Source of the DNA: CBFCZU01 sp965602635
GTDB lineage: Bacteria > Planctomycetota > Phycisphaerae > SM23-33
DNA length: 47,459 nt
NCBI GenBank assembly: GCA_965602635.1
Contig: CBFCZU010000004.1
Coordinates: forward strand, 1 to 47,459
Direction: 5' to 3'
This document shows positions 31,511 through 39,839 of the stretch, piece after piece. A program made the translations under genes and the position numbers. The stretch's first letter is position 1. The number at the start of each line of letters is the position of its first letter. The notes below the pieces were generated by a model. That model saw nothing but the letters and a program-made list of their open reading frames with translations, had not been told where the DNA came from and did not search any database.

Positions 31511-31933
31511 ATGAGAGATCCGAACTGCCTTTTCTGCAAGATCGTCGCCGGCGAAATCCCGTGCATGACGCTGCTTGAGGACCAGGCCGCCCTGGCGTTC
31601 CTGGACATCGGCCCACTGGCCGAGGGGCACATCCTGCTGATCCCCAGGGACCACTACGTGACGGTCGATCAGATGCCCGCCGCCGTGGCGGGCTCGGTCC
31701 TGCGGCACGTGCCGGCGCTCGGCAAGGCCGTCCGCGCCGCCGTCAATTGCGAGGGCTTCAACGTCCTTCAGAATAACGGCAGCGTCGCCCATCAGGTCGT
31801 CCCGCACGTGCACTTCCACATCATCCCCCGCAACCGGGGCGACGAGTTCCATTTCAACTGGCCGGCGGGGACGTATCCTGCCGGCAGGATCGAAGAACTG
31901 GCCGAGAGAATCCGTGCCGCCCTGGGGGAGTAG
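31511..31933 (+). CDS. HIT-family (Hint/PKCI-like) nucleotide hydrolase
   Basis: HIT proteins hydrolyse or transfer nucleotidyl groups, for example AMP from phosphoramidates. The ATG at 31511 gives 140 residues. The N-terminal CLFCKIVAGEIP (about 6-17) resembles Hint proteins and may hold zinc. The catalytic triad His-x-His-x-His is in VPHVHFHIIP (about 99-108), with the final QNNGSVAHQVVPH context as in the family. It is the first gene after the ribosomal cluster, 171 bp downstream of rplQ, and nothing in the spacer looks like a clear terminator. A short frame in the 63 bases above the ATG is also open. Confidence 0.93.
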   Translation: MRDPNCLFCKIVAGEIPCMTLLEDQAALAFLDIGPLAEGHILLIPRDHYVTVDQMPAAVAGSVLRHVPALGKAVRAAVNCEGFNVLQNNGSVAHQVVPHVHFHIIPRNRGDEFHFNWPAGTYPAGRIEELAERIRAALGE

Positions 31934-32008
31934 CCCGGGCAGGTCTGCTCGCCGGCCGGGGCCGGGACGCCGGCAGGCAAAGCTCATTTTCTCCGACGCC
32001 TAAGCCCC

Positions 32009-32038
32009 TTGACGGAAGCGTTCGGCATCGTTTACTAT
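32009..32038 (+). promoter_or_regulatory. Possible promoter before the GT2 gene
   Basis: TTGACG (32009-32014) is followed 18 bases later by TACTAT (32033-32038), with TATATT overlapping at 32036-32041. It is AT-rich against the background and would give a leader of about 100 bases to ATG 32147. The TTG of this -35 box would otherwise be read as an upstream start codon for the gene, which I think is less likely. Confidence 0.4.
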
Positions 32039-32146
32039 ATTGTGGATCCCCTGGTGGCCGGGCTCGGTGGGGGGTGGCGGGGACGAGCGGCCCGGCTCAT
32101 TGCCCCGTTGGCCGGAGAGCGGCCGGATATAGGAAAGCGGCCCCGA

Positions 32147-33676
32147 ATGTATTGGGCGGAGCTACTGCGGCGAGTAGTCCTGACGGCATATACCTCCGCG
32201 CTGGTGGTGGTGTGCGTTTACGGCCTCCATCGGTACGTGCTGGTATTCCTGTACTATCGCCACCGGCGGAAGGCTCCGAAGCTCAACGGGCGATTCGATG
32301 AGTACCCGCGCGTCACCGTCCAGCTCCCGATGTACAACGAGAAGTACGTTGCCAGACGGGTGATAGAACACACATGCCAGATCGACTGGCCGCGCGACAA
32401 GCTGCAAGTCCAGGTCCTCGACGACAGCACGGACGAAACGGTTCAGATTGCCTCTGCCGCGGTGGCGCGTGCCGCCGCCGAGGGCTTCGACATCGAGTAC
32501 ATTCGCCGCGACCATCGGACCGGCTACAAGGCCGGGGCGCTGGAGAACGGGCTGAAGACCGCCACGGGCGAGTTCGTCACCATCTTCGACGCCGATTTCA
32601 TCCCCGACCGCCACATCCTGACCAACACGATCGACTACTTTACCGACCCGCAGGTCTGCGCCGTGCAGACTCGCTGGGAGCACATAAACCGCGACGACTC
32701 GCTGCTGACACGGACGCAGGCGATCTTCCTGGACGGGCACTTCGCCATCGAGCACGTCGCCCGCAATCGCAGCGGGCGGTTCATGAGCTTCAACGGCACC
32801 GCCGGCACCTGGCGCAAGAGCGCCATAGTCGATGCCGGCGGGTGGCAGCACGACACGCTCACCGAGGACATGGACCTGTCCTACCGGGCCCAGCTTCGGG
32901 GATGGAAATTCGTGTTCCTGCCGGAGTTCACGGCCCCGGCCGAGCTGCCCCCGGAGATGACCGCCTTCAAGGCCCAGCAGTTCCGCTGGACCAAGGGCGG
33001 GACGCAGACGGCCTTGAAGATCCTGCCCAGAATCATGCTCTCAAACGCCTCGCTGAAGGTGAAGGTGGAGGCGTTCTTCCATCTGACGTGCTTCTCGATC
33101 CACGCCCTTGTGCTCGTGCTGGTGACGCTGCTTTTCCCGGCCATGATGATCCGCGCCCTGCCGGACTTCGATGGCAGCTCCTGGCGGGCGGTCTTCGACC
33201 TGACGGTCTTCCTGCTGGCGACGATCTCGGGGAGCATCTTCTACGTCACCAGCCAGCACGAGCTGTTCCGCGACTGGCGGGCGGTGCTGAAGTACCTGCC
33301 GTTCCTCATGGCGCTGGGCGTGGGGGTGAGCCTATCCAATACAAAGGCGCTGCTGGAGGCGCTCTTCAACCGGCGGAGCGAGTTCGTGCGGACGCCGAAG
33401 TACGGCGCCGGCTCGGCCGAGTATGACACCCACCGCCGGATGGCGGAGGCCTCCCGAAAACGCAAGCACGAGGTGCTGCCTTACCTGGAGTTCCTCCTCG
33501 GCGTGTACATGGCCTTCTGCGCGGTGGTCTGTGCCCTGGACGTCCGCTCGGCTATGGCGTCGCCGTTCATGCTCATCTTCGCGGTGGGGTTCTTCTACGT
33601 CTCAATCCTGACGTTCCAGGGCCTGTCCGCCCCGGCAAAGCGCCCCGCGGCCTCGGCCGGCGAGCCCGAGGCATAG
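32147..33676 (+). CDS. GT2-family processive glycosyltransferase, cellulose-synthase-like
   Basis: The product resembles plant CslA/glucomannan and bacterial beta-glycan synthases. From ATG 32147 it has 509 residues: an N-terminal span (about 12-36), a cytoplasmic catalytic domain (40-300), then three or more spans (about 320-345, 355-378, 440-490). The catalytic motifs are complete: D92-D93 (LDDSTDE), D148/D150 (FDADF), TED (239-241) and QQFRW (277-281). These fit a membrane-embedded beta-polysaccharide synthase. The frame is open to TTG 32009 (555 residues), but that stretch coincides with a promoter-like sequence. Its product, acceptor and partner proteins are not seen here. Confidence 0.85.
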   Translation: MYWAELLRRVVLTAYTSALVVVCVYGLHRYVLVFLYYRHRRKAPKLNGRFDEYPRVTVQLPMYNEKYVARRVIEHTCQIDWPRDKLQVQVLDDSTDETVQIASAAVARAAAEGFDIEYIRRDHRTGYKAGALENGLKTATGEFVTIFDADFIPDRHILTNTIDYFTDPQVCAVQTRWEHINRDDSLLTRTQAIFLDGHFAIEHVARNRSGRFMSFNGTAGTWRKSAIVDAGGWQHDTLTEDMDLSYRAQLRGWKFVFLPEFTAPAELPPEMTAFKAQQFRWTKGGTQTALKILPRIMLSNASLKVKVEAFFHLTCFSIHALVLVLVTLLFPAMMIRALPDFDGSSWRAVFDLTVFLLATISGSIFYVTSQHELFRDWRAVLKYLPFLMALGVGVSLSNTKALLEALFNRRSEFVRTPKYGAGSAEYDTHRRMAEASRKRKHEVLPYLEFLLGVYMAFCAVVCALDVRSAMASPFMLIFAVGFFYVSILTFQGLSAPAKRPAASAGEPEA

Positions 33677-33716
33677 ACTGCCCCCTTCCAACAGCGCCGC
33701 TACCTCGCCGCCCCCC

Positions 33717-34538
33717 TCAGCGGATCTCGCCCTTGAGCCGTTCCACCCGGTACTCCCAGCCCGCGCCCGGCCTGGGCAGGTGGAACACCTTGTCGGCGAT
33801 GCTCTTGGGCGTCTTGACGTTCTTGAAGGTCACGTCCGTGCGGTTCTCTGAGCGATCCTCGGTGACGATCCTGACGGGCAGGCCGGTGGACCGATCGACC
33901 CACATCTCCACCCACACCAGCGTCAGCTCCCGCCTGTGCAGGCGGCGCGTCACCAGCTTGAGATAGTCGGCGTTCTTCGGGTCCTTCGCGGTGGCCGGAC
34001 GCGTGCTCGGTTGAAAGTACTGGATGACATCTGCCGCCCGCTGTCCGAACGGAACGGGGAAGGGCCCCTTGCCCAGCCGTAACCTGCTCCCCCTCTGCTC
34101 CGGCGGGACCTGGTAGCGGACCATCTCCTTGATCTTCTCCTTCCGCGTCGTCAACCACTCACCGTCGAAGGCGTAGTCCACAATCCGCCGGGTCGGTCTG
34201 CGTCTGCCGTAGCGCAGCGTCTTGAAACCGATGCGGAACCTGGCCGGTGAAGCCTTGGCGGCGGCCCGGTAGCTGACCGTGCCGGTCCGCTGCTCCCGCT
34301 CGCCGGTCTGGAGCCTGTCCATGACATAATCGATGTCGGCGACGATGTTTGGGTACTTCAGGCCAGCCTCTTCGAGTCGGTTGAGGATCTTCATCACGGC
34401 CGGGGATACCGGCGCGGTCGCGGTGGCGGGCATGCTGGCGGCCGGGGCCGAGCCGCAGGGCTTCGACGTCGGCTCTCCGGCCCCCAGGGCGGCCAACAGC
34501 GCCAGGGCACACGCAATGGCGGCGATCCGTCGGATCAT
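33717..34538 (-). CDS. LolA-like periplasmic lipoprotein-carrier-type protein
   Basis: The 273-residue protein starts with a signal peptide (MIRRIAAIACALALLAALGAG) and has a LolA-like beta-barrel pattern. Evidence is VEMWVDRSTGLPVRIVTEDRS followed by the Arg/Asn-Val-Lys strand (FKNVKTPKSIADKVFHLP), which matches the C-terminal half of the family. The start has GGAGAAGG just upstream. Its ATG overlaps the stop of the upstream gene by four bases (ATGA), so it is cotranscribed with a membrane protein and an ABC transporter. I infer a role in moving lipids or lipoproteins through the periplasm. Confidence 0.75.
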   Translation of the reverse strand: MIRRIAAIACALALLAALGAGEPTSKPCGSAPAASMPATATAPVSPAVMKILNRLEEAGLKYPNIVADIDYVMDRLQTGEREQRTGTVSYRAAAKASPARFRIGFKTLRYGRRRPTRRIVDYAFDGEWLTTRKEKIKEMVRYQVPPEQRGSRLRLGKGPFPVPFGQRAADVIQYFQPSTRPATAKDPKNADYLKLVTRRLHRRELTLVWVEMWVDRSTGLPVRIVTEDRSENRTDVTFKNVKTPKSIADKVFHLPRPGAGWEYRVERLKGEIR

Positions 34539-35344
34539 AATTCCTTCTCCCTTGATGATTCTATGTCGCCCGGGGCGGGTTGGTTCGCGCGGGATGCCGC
34601 AAGGCGGGCGCGGACCCGGGCGGCGAACCGGGTCAGGCCCAGGGCCACCGCCACCACCAGCAGCACCACGACCGCCACGTGCCCCTGCTCGCCGAGCATG
34701 AACGTCACGGCCGCGAGGACCGCGTAGCGAATCCAGCGGCCGATGAAATTGGCGGCGGCGAACCGGCGCAGGTTGTAGCGGTAGGTCGCCGCAAGCATGC
34801 GGATCACGTCGATGGGAATGGGGATGACGTTGAAGATAACCAGAATCGTGAAGGGCTGGCGAGCGAACCACCCGACAGACCGCGAGTAGAGCCGGCTGGT
34901 GCGGACGTTCGCTATCTTGCGGTGCCGAAGCAGCCAGGTGAACAGGTGGTAATCGTGCAGGTTGGCCATCATCGAGGCCAGCGCGCCCACGCTGGCGACG
35001 ATGGCTGTGGTTATCCATAGGCTGTCGCTGGGGGCGAACTGCCTCAGCGCCACCGCGGCTACCAGCGGGCCTGTGGGCAGCGGAAGGAAAGTGCAGCACA
35101 GGGAGAGATAGATGGCGAAGATCAGCAGCATCAGGGCGGGGTGGGCCTGGTCGGCGAGTTCGGCCGGCTGGTGGAAGAGCCTTCCCAATCCGACGTCCAT
35201 CCGCCCCAGCATGATCGCCGCGGGCACCGCCAGCGCCAGCAGGTAGGCGACGTACAGGGCCATCCATCGCCTGATGGACAGGCCGTCGGGCCCGCCTGCA
35301 GCGCCCAGGCGGGGGTCAATGTTCTCCGTCGATGATCTTTCCAT
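34535..35344 (-). CDS. VTT-domain (DedA/SNARE-associated-like) inner-membrane protein
   Basis: The product has 269 residues and five to six predicted spans (first about 28-48, last about 222-242). The segment FNVIPIPIDVIRMLAATYR, with its Pro/Asp and following Arg, resembles the VTT (SNARE-associated/DedA) signature. DedA/VTT proteins are implicated in phospholipid and undecaprenyl-phosphate scrambling. The C terminus is short and charged. It overlaps the ABC ATPase gene by 29 bp and the LolA-like gene by four. The VTT call is moderate, since several motif residues are conserved but the length is not diagnostic. Confidence 0.6.
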   Translation of the reverse strand: MERSSTENIDPRLGAAGGPDGLSIRRWMALYVAYLLALAVPAAIMLGRMDVGLGRLFHQPAELADQAHPALMLLIFAIYLSLCCTFLPLPTGPLVAAVALRQFAPSDSLWITTAIVASVGALASMMANLHDYHLFTWLLRHRKIANVRTSRLYSRSVGWFARQPFTILVIFNVIPIPIDVIRMLAATYRYNLRRFAAANFIGRWIRYAVLAAVTFMLGEQGHVAVVVLLVVAVALGLTRFAARVRARLAASRANQPAPGDIESSREKEL

Positions 35345-36035
35345 CTTTCATGTACACGATTCGGTCGGCGGCGTCGGCAGCGCTCGCCGAGTGCGTGATC
35401 ATCACGATCGTCTGGGCGTACTGTCGGTTCGCCCGGCGGATCAGCTCCAGCAGGGCCGCCTTGTTCTCCGAGTCCAGGCTGCCGGTGGGCTCGTCGGCCA
35501 GCAGCAACTGCGGCGAATGGGCCACCGCCCGCGCGACCGCCAGCCGCTGCTGCTCGCCCATGGAGAGCTTCGCGGGCTTTCGCCCCGCCACCTCGGCGAC
35601 GCCCATCGCGGCGAGAAGCTCGTCGATCCGCCCGTCGGCCCGCAGCCCGCGAATCCGCAGCGACAGGGCGATGTTGTCGTGACCGCTCAGCACGCTCAGC
35701 AGGTTGAACCGCTGAAAGACGAAGCCGATCTTCTCGCGGCGGATCCGCGCCTTGCGCGACTCGGGCACGACGATCAGGTCGTCGGGGCCCTCGCCGATCT
35801 CTCGATCCGTCGCTTCCTCGCCGTCGATCACCACGCTGCCGGCGTTCGGTGGGGTCATCAGCCCCAGGACGTGCAGCAGGGTGCTCTTGCCGCAGCCGCT
35901 GGGGCCCATCACGGCCAGGAACTCCCCGCGCCGGACGTTCAGGTCCAGCCCGCGGAGCACCTCCACCCTCCCCGGGCCCGAGCCGAAGGACTTGTGCAGT
36001 CCCGCGGCCCGAAGGATGTATTCGTTCTCGCCCAT
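35316..36035 (-). CDS. ABC transporter ATPase, LolD/MacB type
   Basis: The 239-residue ATPase has the Walker A GPSGCGKST (about 41-49), a Q-loop (FVFQRFNLL), the signature LSMGEQQRLAVARA, Walker B LLLADEPTG and the H-loop ITHS. The sequence is closest in kind to LolD and the cytoplasmic part of MacB. It starts nine bases after the end of the permease gene, so the two form one transporter. LolD-like ATPases energise release of lipoproteins or lipids from the inner membrane. Confidence 0.9.
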   Translation of the reverse strand: MGENEYILRAAGLHKSFGSGPGRVEVLRGLDLNVRRGEFLAVMGPSGCGKSTLLHVLGLMTPPNAGSVVIDGEEATDREIGEGPDDLIVVPESRKARIRREKIGFVFQRFNLLSVLSGHDNIALSLRIRGLRADGRIDELLAAMGVAEVAGRKPAKLSMGEQQRLAVARAVAHSPQLLLADEPTGSLDSENKAALLELIRRANRQYAQTIVMITHSASAADAADRIVYMKDGKIIDGEH

Positions 36036-36044
36036 CAGTTCGCG

Positions 36045-37262
36045 CTATTCAAAGTTCAGGGCCTCGACGACGTCCACGCGGATTGCGCACCAGCCGGGGT
36101 ACATCGCCGCTGCCGTCCCGCCGACCAGCGCCACGACCGCGGCCGTGGCGATCCACTCCCAAGTGATCGTCACGGTCAGCAGCGGCAGGGCCGCCTGGAT
36201 GATCGCCGCGGCGGCGAGGCTCAGGCCCACACCGGCGGCGGCGCCGAGGAACGTCAGGATCAGCGACTCGGCCAGGACCTCGCGCAGGATGTACAGCCGC
36301 GCGGCGCCCATCGACCTGAGGATGGCGATCTCGCGCGTCCGCTGGATCACCATCGTATAGAGCGTAACCAAGATGAACAGGAACGCCACCACGAGCGTGA
36401 CGGCGTTAACGGCGTCCACGTACACGTACATTATCCCGAAGCGGCTCTCGAGCATGCTTCGATACTCGCCGGTGGTGACGGCGTTGAGTCGCTTGGTGGC
36501 GCGGATCCTGTTGAGCACGGCGCCCGGCGGCACGTCTTCGCGCAGCTTGGCGAAAAGCAGGGTGTACCGCTCGGGCCGGCCGTCGAAGAGGTACCAGGCC
36601 GTCGCCCGCGGGATGAACGCCCGCGCCAACGCCCCGGCCGGGACTATCCCAACGACGGTGAAGTCGTGCCCCGCGGCGTACACGCCGGAGCCCACCTCGA
36701 GCTTCGCCTTGGCGGCCAGGCGCGTGTCGATGACCATCTCCAGCCCGCCCCTGCGGGCTAGCTCCTCGGGGGATATGTCGAGCACGCCGTCGCCGGGGGC
36801 TTCGAGCTCCGCCTTGAGCCACTTGGCGAACGCGCCGTCGGCATCGAAGCACCTGCCGCCGGGGAGGATCTGCCCGCGCCCCAGCAGGCTCGGCAGGTCG
36901 GCGGGCTCCACGCCGACGACGTTGTGCTCCTGCCCGCCGATGCTGGCGCGGCTCAGGAAGACGGGTACGACCCGCTCGATGGCCGGGCTGGGGTTGCCGC
37001 CGACGGTGATCCGGCCCACCTCGGCCGCGTCGGCCTGGCTCAGCCCGCCCCCGTCGATGGTGGTGATGTTGTCGAGCCAGCGGGCGGGATAGACGATCAG
37101 GTCGGCGTTGACGGCCTCCCAGCGGTCGGCCACCTCGTTGAGCGACCCGCGGGCAAGCCCCGAGAGCGTGACCAGCATGCACACCCCGATGGCCACGCCC
37201 AGCGCCCCCAGCGCGCTGCGCAGCTTGTGATGCAGTACGTTGGCTATCGGCAGCGGAACCAT
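36045..37262 (-). CDS. ABC transporter permease, MacB/FtsX-like
   Basis: The 405-residue permease begins MVPLPIANVLHHKLRSALG and has the MacB/LolC arrangement: a first span near 15-35, a large periplasmic domain (about 40-265), and three C-terminal spans (about 280-300, 330-355, 370-392). The C-terminal FtsX-like region has TREIAILRSMGAARLYILREVLAESL, a family hallmark. It has no built-in ATPase domain, and the separate ATPase gene follows nine bases later. No clear promoter is visible in the 100 bp upstream, but a palindrome cluster lies within 110-245 bp. Confidence 0.88.
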   Translation of the reverse strand: MVPLPIANVLHHKLRSALGALGVAIGVCMLVTLSGLARGSLNEVADRWEAVNADLIVYPARWLDNITTIDGGGLSQADAAEVGRITVGGNPSPAIERVVPVFLSRASIGGQEHNVVGVEPADLPSLLGRGQILPGGRCFDADGAFAKWLKAELEAPGDGVLDISPEELARRGGLEMVIDTRLAAKAKLEVGSGVYAAGHDFTVVGIVPAGALARAFIPRATAWYLFDGRPERYTLLFAKLREDVPPGAVLNRIRATKRLNAVTTGEYRSMLESRFGIMYVYVDAVNAVTLVVAFLFILVTLYTMVIQRTREIAILRSMGAARLYILREVLAESLILTFLGAAAGVGLSLAAAAIIQAALPLLTVTITWEWIATAAVVALVGGTAAAMYPGWCAIRVDVVEALNFE

Positions 37263-37628
37263 CAGAACGGCGATTGTAGATTGGCGGGAGGAGATTTGGA
37301 ATCACCGATTTGGGTCTGGCCCAGGCCGGCGGCAACTTCCCTCCCGTTCGGGCGTTAGCCCGCATGTTGCACGACGGGCGTGCAACATCCGCCGCGGGGG
37401 CTTCGACGCGAGCGACTTACGTCGCTCTTGCTCAGGGCCAGCCTTGAGCGAGGCGCGAAGCGCCGAGTCGAAACCTTTGCGAGAGAACCGTCTCTCGCAA
37501 AGGTGCTTACTGCAGGAACCCGGCAGGGCTCATGCAATAAGCAGGTTAGACTCGGTGGGGGGCCGGCAAGAGCGGAAAGTCCTTGGGACCGCGCTGGCGG
37601 CGATGGTATCCTGTTGCCGAGGCATCTG
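37263..37628. other. 366-bp divergent spacer with a palindrome cluster
   Basis: This gap separates the leftward ABC operon from the rightward PA14/PKD gene. It contains no gene I can support. The frame of the following gene stays open across it, but the encoded residues mirror the palindromes and lack similarity. The central 140 bases form a dense set of inverted repeats, listed separately. The flanks (37263-37363 and 37505-37628) show no clear promoter or terminator. Confidence 0.6.
37364..37504. repeat. Cluster of four perfect palindromes, REP-like
   Basis: Four hairpins are visible. ATGTTGCACG (37364-37373) pairs with CGTGCAACAT (37379-37388). GAGCGAC (37410-37416) pairs with GTCGCTC (37421-37427). 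GGCGC (37452-37456) pairs with GCGCC (37460-37464). A 14-bp arm, 37473-37486, pairs perfectly with 37491-37504 around the loop ACCG. An imperfect GCTCAGG/CCTTGAGC pair lies in between. Such arrays resemble REP/BIME elements that many bacteria carry in multiple copies, but only one copy is visible here. Confidence 0.7.
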
Positions 37629-39692
37629 ATGCGTTGCGGATCAAAGCGACTGGCGACCTTGGCGGCCGTTGCGGTGGCGGGCGCCTTGGCGGCGCCGGCC
37701 GGCGGACAGGAAGGCTGGTGGAACTACGGGTGGACCTGCCGGCGGGCGGTGACTGTCTCCGACGTGCCCCGGACCGGCCTGCCCGGCGATGAGGTAGGCG
37801 TGGTCACCATGCCCACCGGCGGGCTCATTCGCCGAGACGCCGCCGACGTCCGCGTCACCTCGGCCGCGGGCAAGCTTCTGCCCCACCGGGTGCTCATGGT
37901 CGGCCCGGGCGACAGCATACGCATCGCCTTCGCCCTCCACGCCCGGGGCACCAAGTACTTCGTCTATTTCGGCAACGACAAGGCCGAGAAGCCAAAGGAC
38001 GAGCTTCAGATACGCCGCGGCGTGCTGCTGGAGAGCTGGGGCTATGGCGGCGGGGGGATCAGCGACCTGCGGCGGGTCCAGCTCGCGTTCAAGAGGGCCG
38101 GGGGGCTCATCGGGCGGGATTTCGTCAGCGAGGTCTTCCTGGGGCACAATCCCTTCGGCCCGCAGAACCGGCTGTGCAATCGGTTCACCGGCTATCTTGT
38201 CTGCCGGACGTCGGGGGAGCACCTCTTCACCACCAGCAGCCGGGACGCGTCGTTCCTGCTGATCGACGGCAAGGTGGTAGTCGCCAACGGCGGTCCCCAC
38301 CCGCCGCAGCGCCGGGCGGCCAAGGTCGGCAGGATCCAGCTTGGCAAGGGCCTGCACGAATTGAAGGTCTATCACGTCAACACGCAGGGCGACCCGGTGG
38401 TGGTGGCTGCCTGGCAGGCGCCCGGCGCCGCCCGGGCGTGGACAATTCCCGCCAGCGCGTTCGCCCCAATACGACGCGCAAAGCCTGGGATCACTGAGGT
38501 TTACGGAAAGACCTTCCACGCCGACTTCGTCCCCGATCACGCCGGCGAGACCTTCATGGCCAACAGGTATTTCCAGCGGTACGTCTTCGAGGCGCTGCTG
38601 AAAGGCCGGTCTGCGGCAAGGGCGCAGTGCCGCTGGACCTTCGGCGACGGGCTCAGCGCCACCGGGCGGCGCTGCCAGCACGTCTATCTTCGCAACGGGC
38701 CTTTCAAGGTCACGCTGACGGTCAAGGCGCCGGGGTCGTCGCTGGAGCGCACGAACACGATTTACGTCTCGCGCCCGTGGGGCCGCGTGACATCGAGCCG
38801 TCTGGACCCGCTGGCCGATCACGCCCGGATCGTGGCGGGCTATGACTTCAAGAACGCCGATTCGCGGGACATCGGCCCGGCGATCGCCCTGCTGGACCGC
38901 GCCGGTCAGGGCAAGGCCGTCCTCAGCGCCGGCGACGTCCTGGTGAAGCTCAAGGCCGCCCCGGCGAAGGTGCTGCGAGAGGCGCTTCCGATGTACGCCG
39001 ACCGGCTGGCGAAGGTCGATCCCGCCCGTGCGGTCGCGGCGCTTCTGAAGGGCACGGAGATGACCACCGACCCGGCCGCACGCACCGTGCTGTCGGTCAA
39101 GGCCGGGCGGATCGCGCTGGAATCCGGCGAGGCGGACAAGGCACTGGCGATCTTCTCCCAGTCGATCAAGAAGTACTCTGCCCTGACGACGGACCAGTCG
39201 GTCCGGGACGCGCGGATCGGCATGGGCGACGTCTGGCGGCTGAAGGGGGAATACGCCAAGGCCCTCGAGGCTTACAAGTCGGCCGGGGTCGCCCGGGGGT
39301 CCAGCTACGAGAAACAGGCCGTCCGCAAGGGCGACCTGGCCCGCCACGCCGAGGACTACATCCGCCAGGGGATGTTCAACGACGCGAGGGACTTTCTGGA
39401 CCGGTGGGAGTGGGAGTTCCCGGCGGACAAGCTCGAGGGCTTCTCGACGCTGCTTCGGGTGCGGCTGGCCCTGGGGCGGAAGGACTACGCAGCCGCCGCT
39501 GAGCAGGCCGAGAAGCTCGTCCGCGTCAATTTCCGGAGCAACTACGCCGCCGAGCTGCTCATGCTCGCGTCCAGGGCCTACAAGGCCGGCCGCAAGGACG
39601 ACCAGGCCCGGGCGGCACTGCGACGGATCGTGAAATCCTACCCCGAATCCCCCCTGGCGGCCGACGCCAGAAAGCAGCTCGGGGAGAAGTAG
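37629..39692 (+). CDS. Exported protein with PA14-like, PKD and TPR regions
   Basis: From ATG 37629 the product has 687 residues. It has a signal peptide (about 1-26) and a DUF2341-like N-terminal domain (about 28-120, WWNYGWTCRRAVTV). A PA14-like region (about 180-265, SGEHLFTTSSRDASFLLIDG) follows, and then a PKD-like domain (about 330-380, CRWTFGDG, LTVKAPG). The C-terminal half is alpha-helical with TPR-like repeats (ALAIFSQSIKKYSALTTDQS, AKALEAYKSAG) and ends YPESPLAADARKQLGEK, as in YbgF-type proteins. It probably acts on the cell surface in adhesion or complex assembly. The open frame upstream to 37380 crosses the palindrome cluster and is not a better start. Confidence 0.75.
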   Translation: MRCGSKRLATLAAVAVAGALAAPAGGQEGWWNYGWTCRRAVTVSDVPRTGLPGDEVGVVTMPTGGLIRRDAADVRVTSAAGKLLPHRVLMVGPGDSIRIAFALHARGTKYFVYFGNDKAEKPKDELQIRRGVLLESWGYGGGGISDLRRVQLAFKRAGGLIGRDFVSEVFLGHNPFGPQNRLCNRFTGYLVCRTSGEHLFTTSSRDASFLLIDGKVVVANGGPHPPQRRAAKVGRIQLGKGLHELKVYHVNTQGDPVVVAAWQAPGAARAWTIPASAFAPIRRAKPGITEVYGKTFHADFVPDHAGETFMANRYFQRYVFEALLKGRSAARAQCRWTFGDGLSATGRRCQHVYLRNGPFKVTLTVKAPGSSLERTNTIYVSRPWGRVTSSRLDPLADHARIVAGYDFKNADSRDIGPAIALLDRAGQGKAVLSAGDVLVKLKAAPAKVLREALPMYADRLAKVDPARAVAALLKGTEMTTDPAARTVLSVKAGRIALESGEADKALAIFSQSIKKYSALTTDQSVRDARIGMGDVWRLKGEYAKALEAYKSAGVARGSSYEKQAVRKGDLARHAEDYIRQGMFNDARDFLDRWEWEFPADKLEGFSTLLRVRLALGRKDYAAAAEQAEKLVRVNFRSNYAAELLMLASRAYKAGRKDDQARAALRRIVKSYPESPLAADARKQLGEK

Positions 39693-39839
39693 CCTTTCCC
39701 CCAACTTCCGGCAGCTAAGCCGCTTGCCGAGAAAAATTTCCGGTTGGCGGGGGGCGCATCCTCAACATGCCCCGCTCTTGAGCCGATAACCATTTTCACA
39801 GGGCGTTGGGGTGCGGGCGGCAGAGCAGGCGAGGTTGTC

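Noticed and set aside
33717..35267. A 516-codon minus frame joining the LolA-like gene to upstream sequence
   Set aside because: The upstream part is a shadow of the VTT gene in another frame. The true start is ATG 34538 with a good ribosome site and a signal peptide.
35274..36761. Long plus-strand frame across the ABC transporter genes
   Set aside because: Antisense to two well-supported ABC genes; composition is GC-driven and no family similarity is visible.
37380..37628. Upstream extension of the PA14/PKD protein
   Set aside because: It reads through the palindrome cluster, and the signal peptide begins at ATG 37629.
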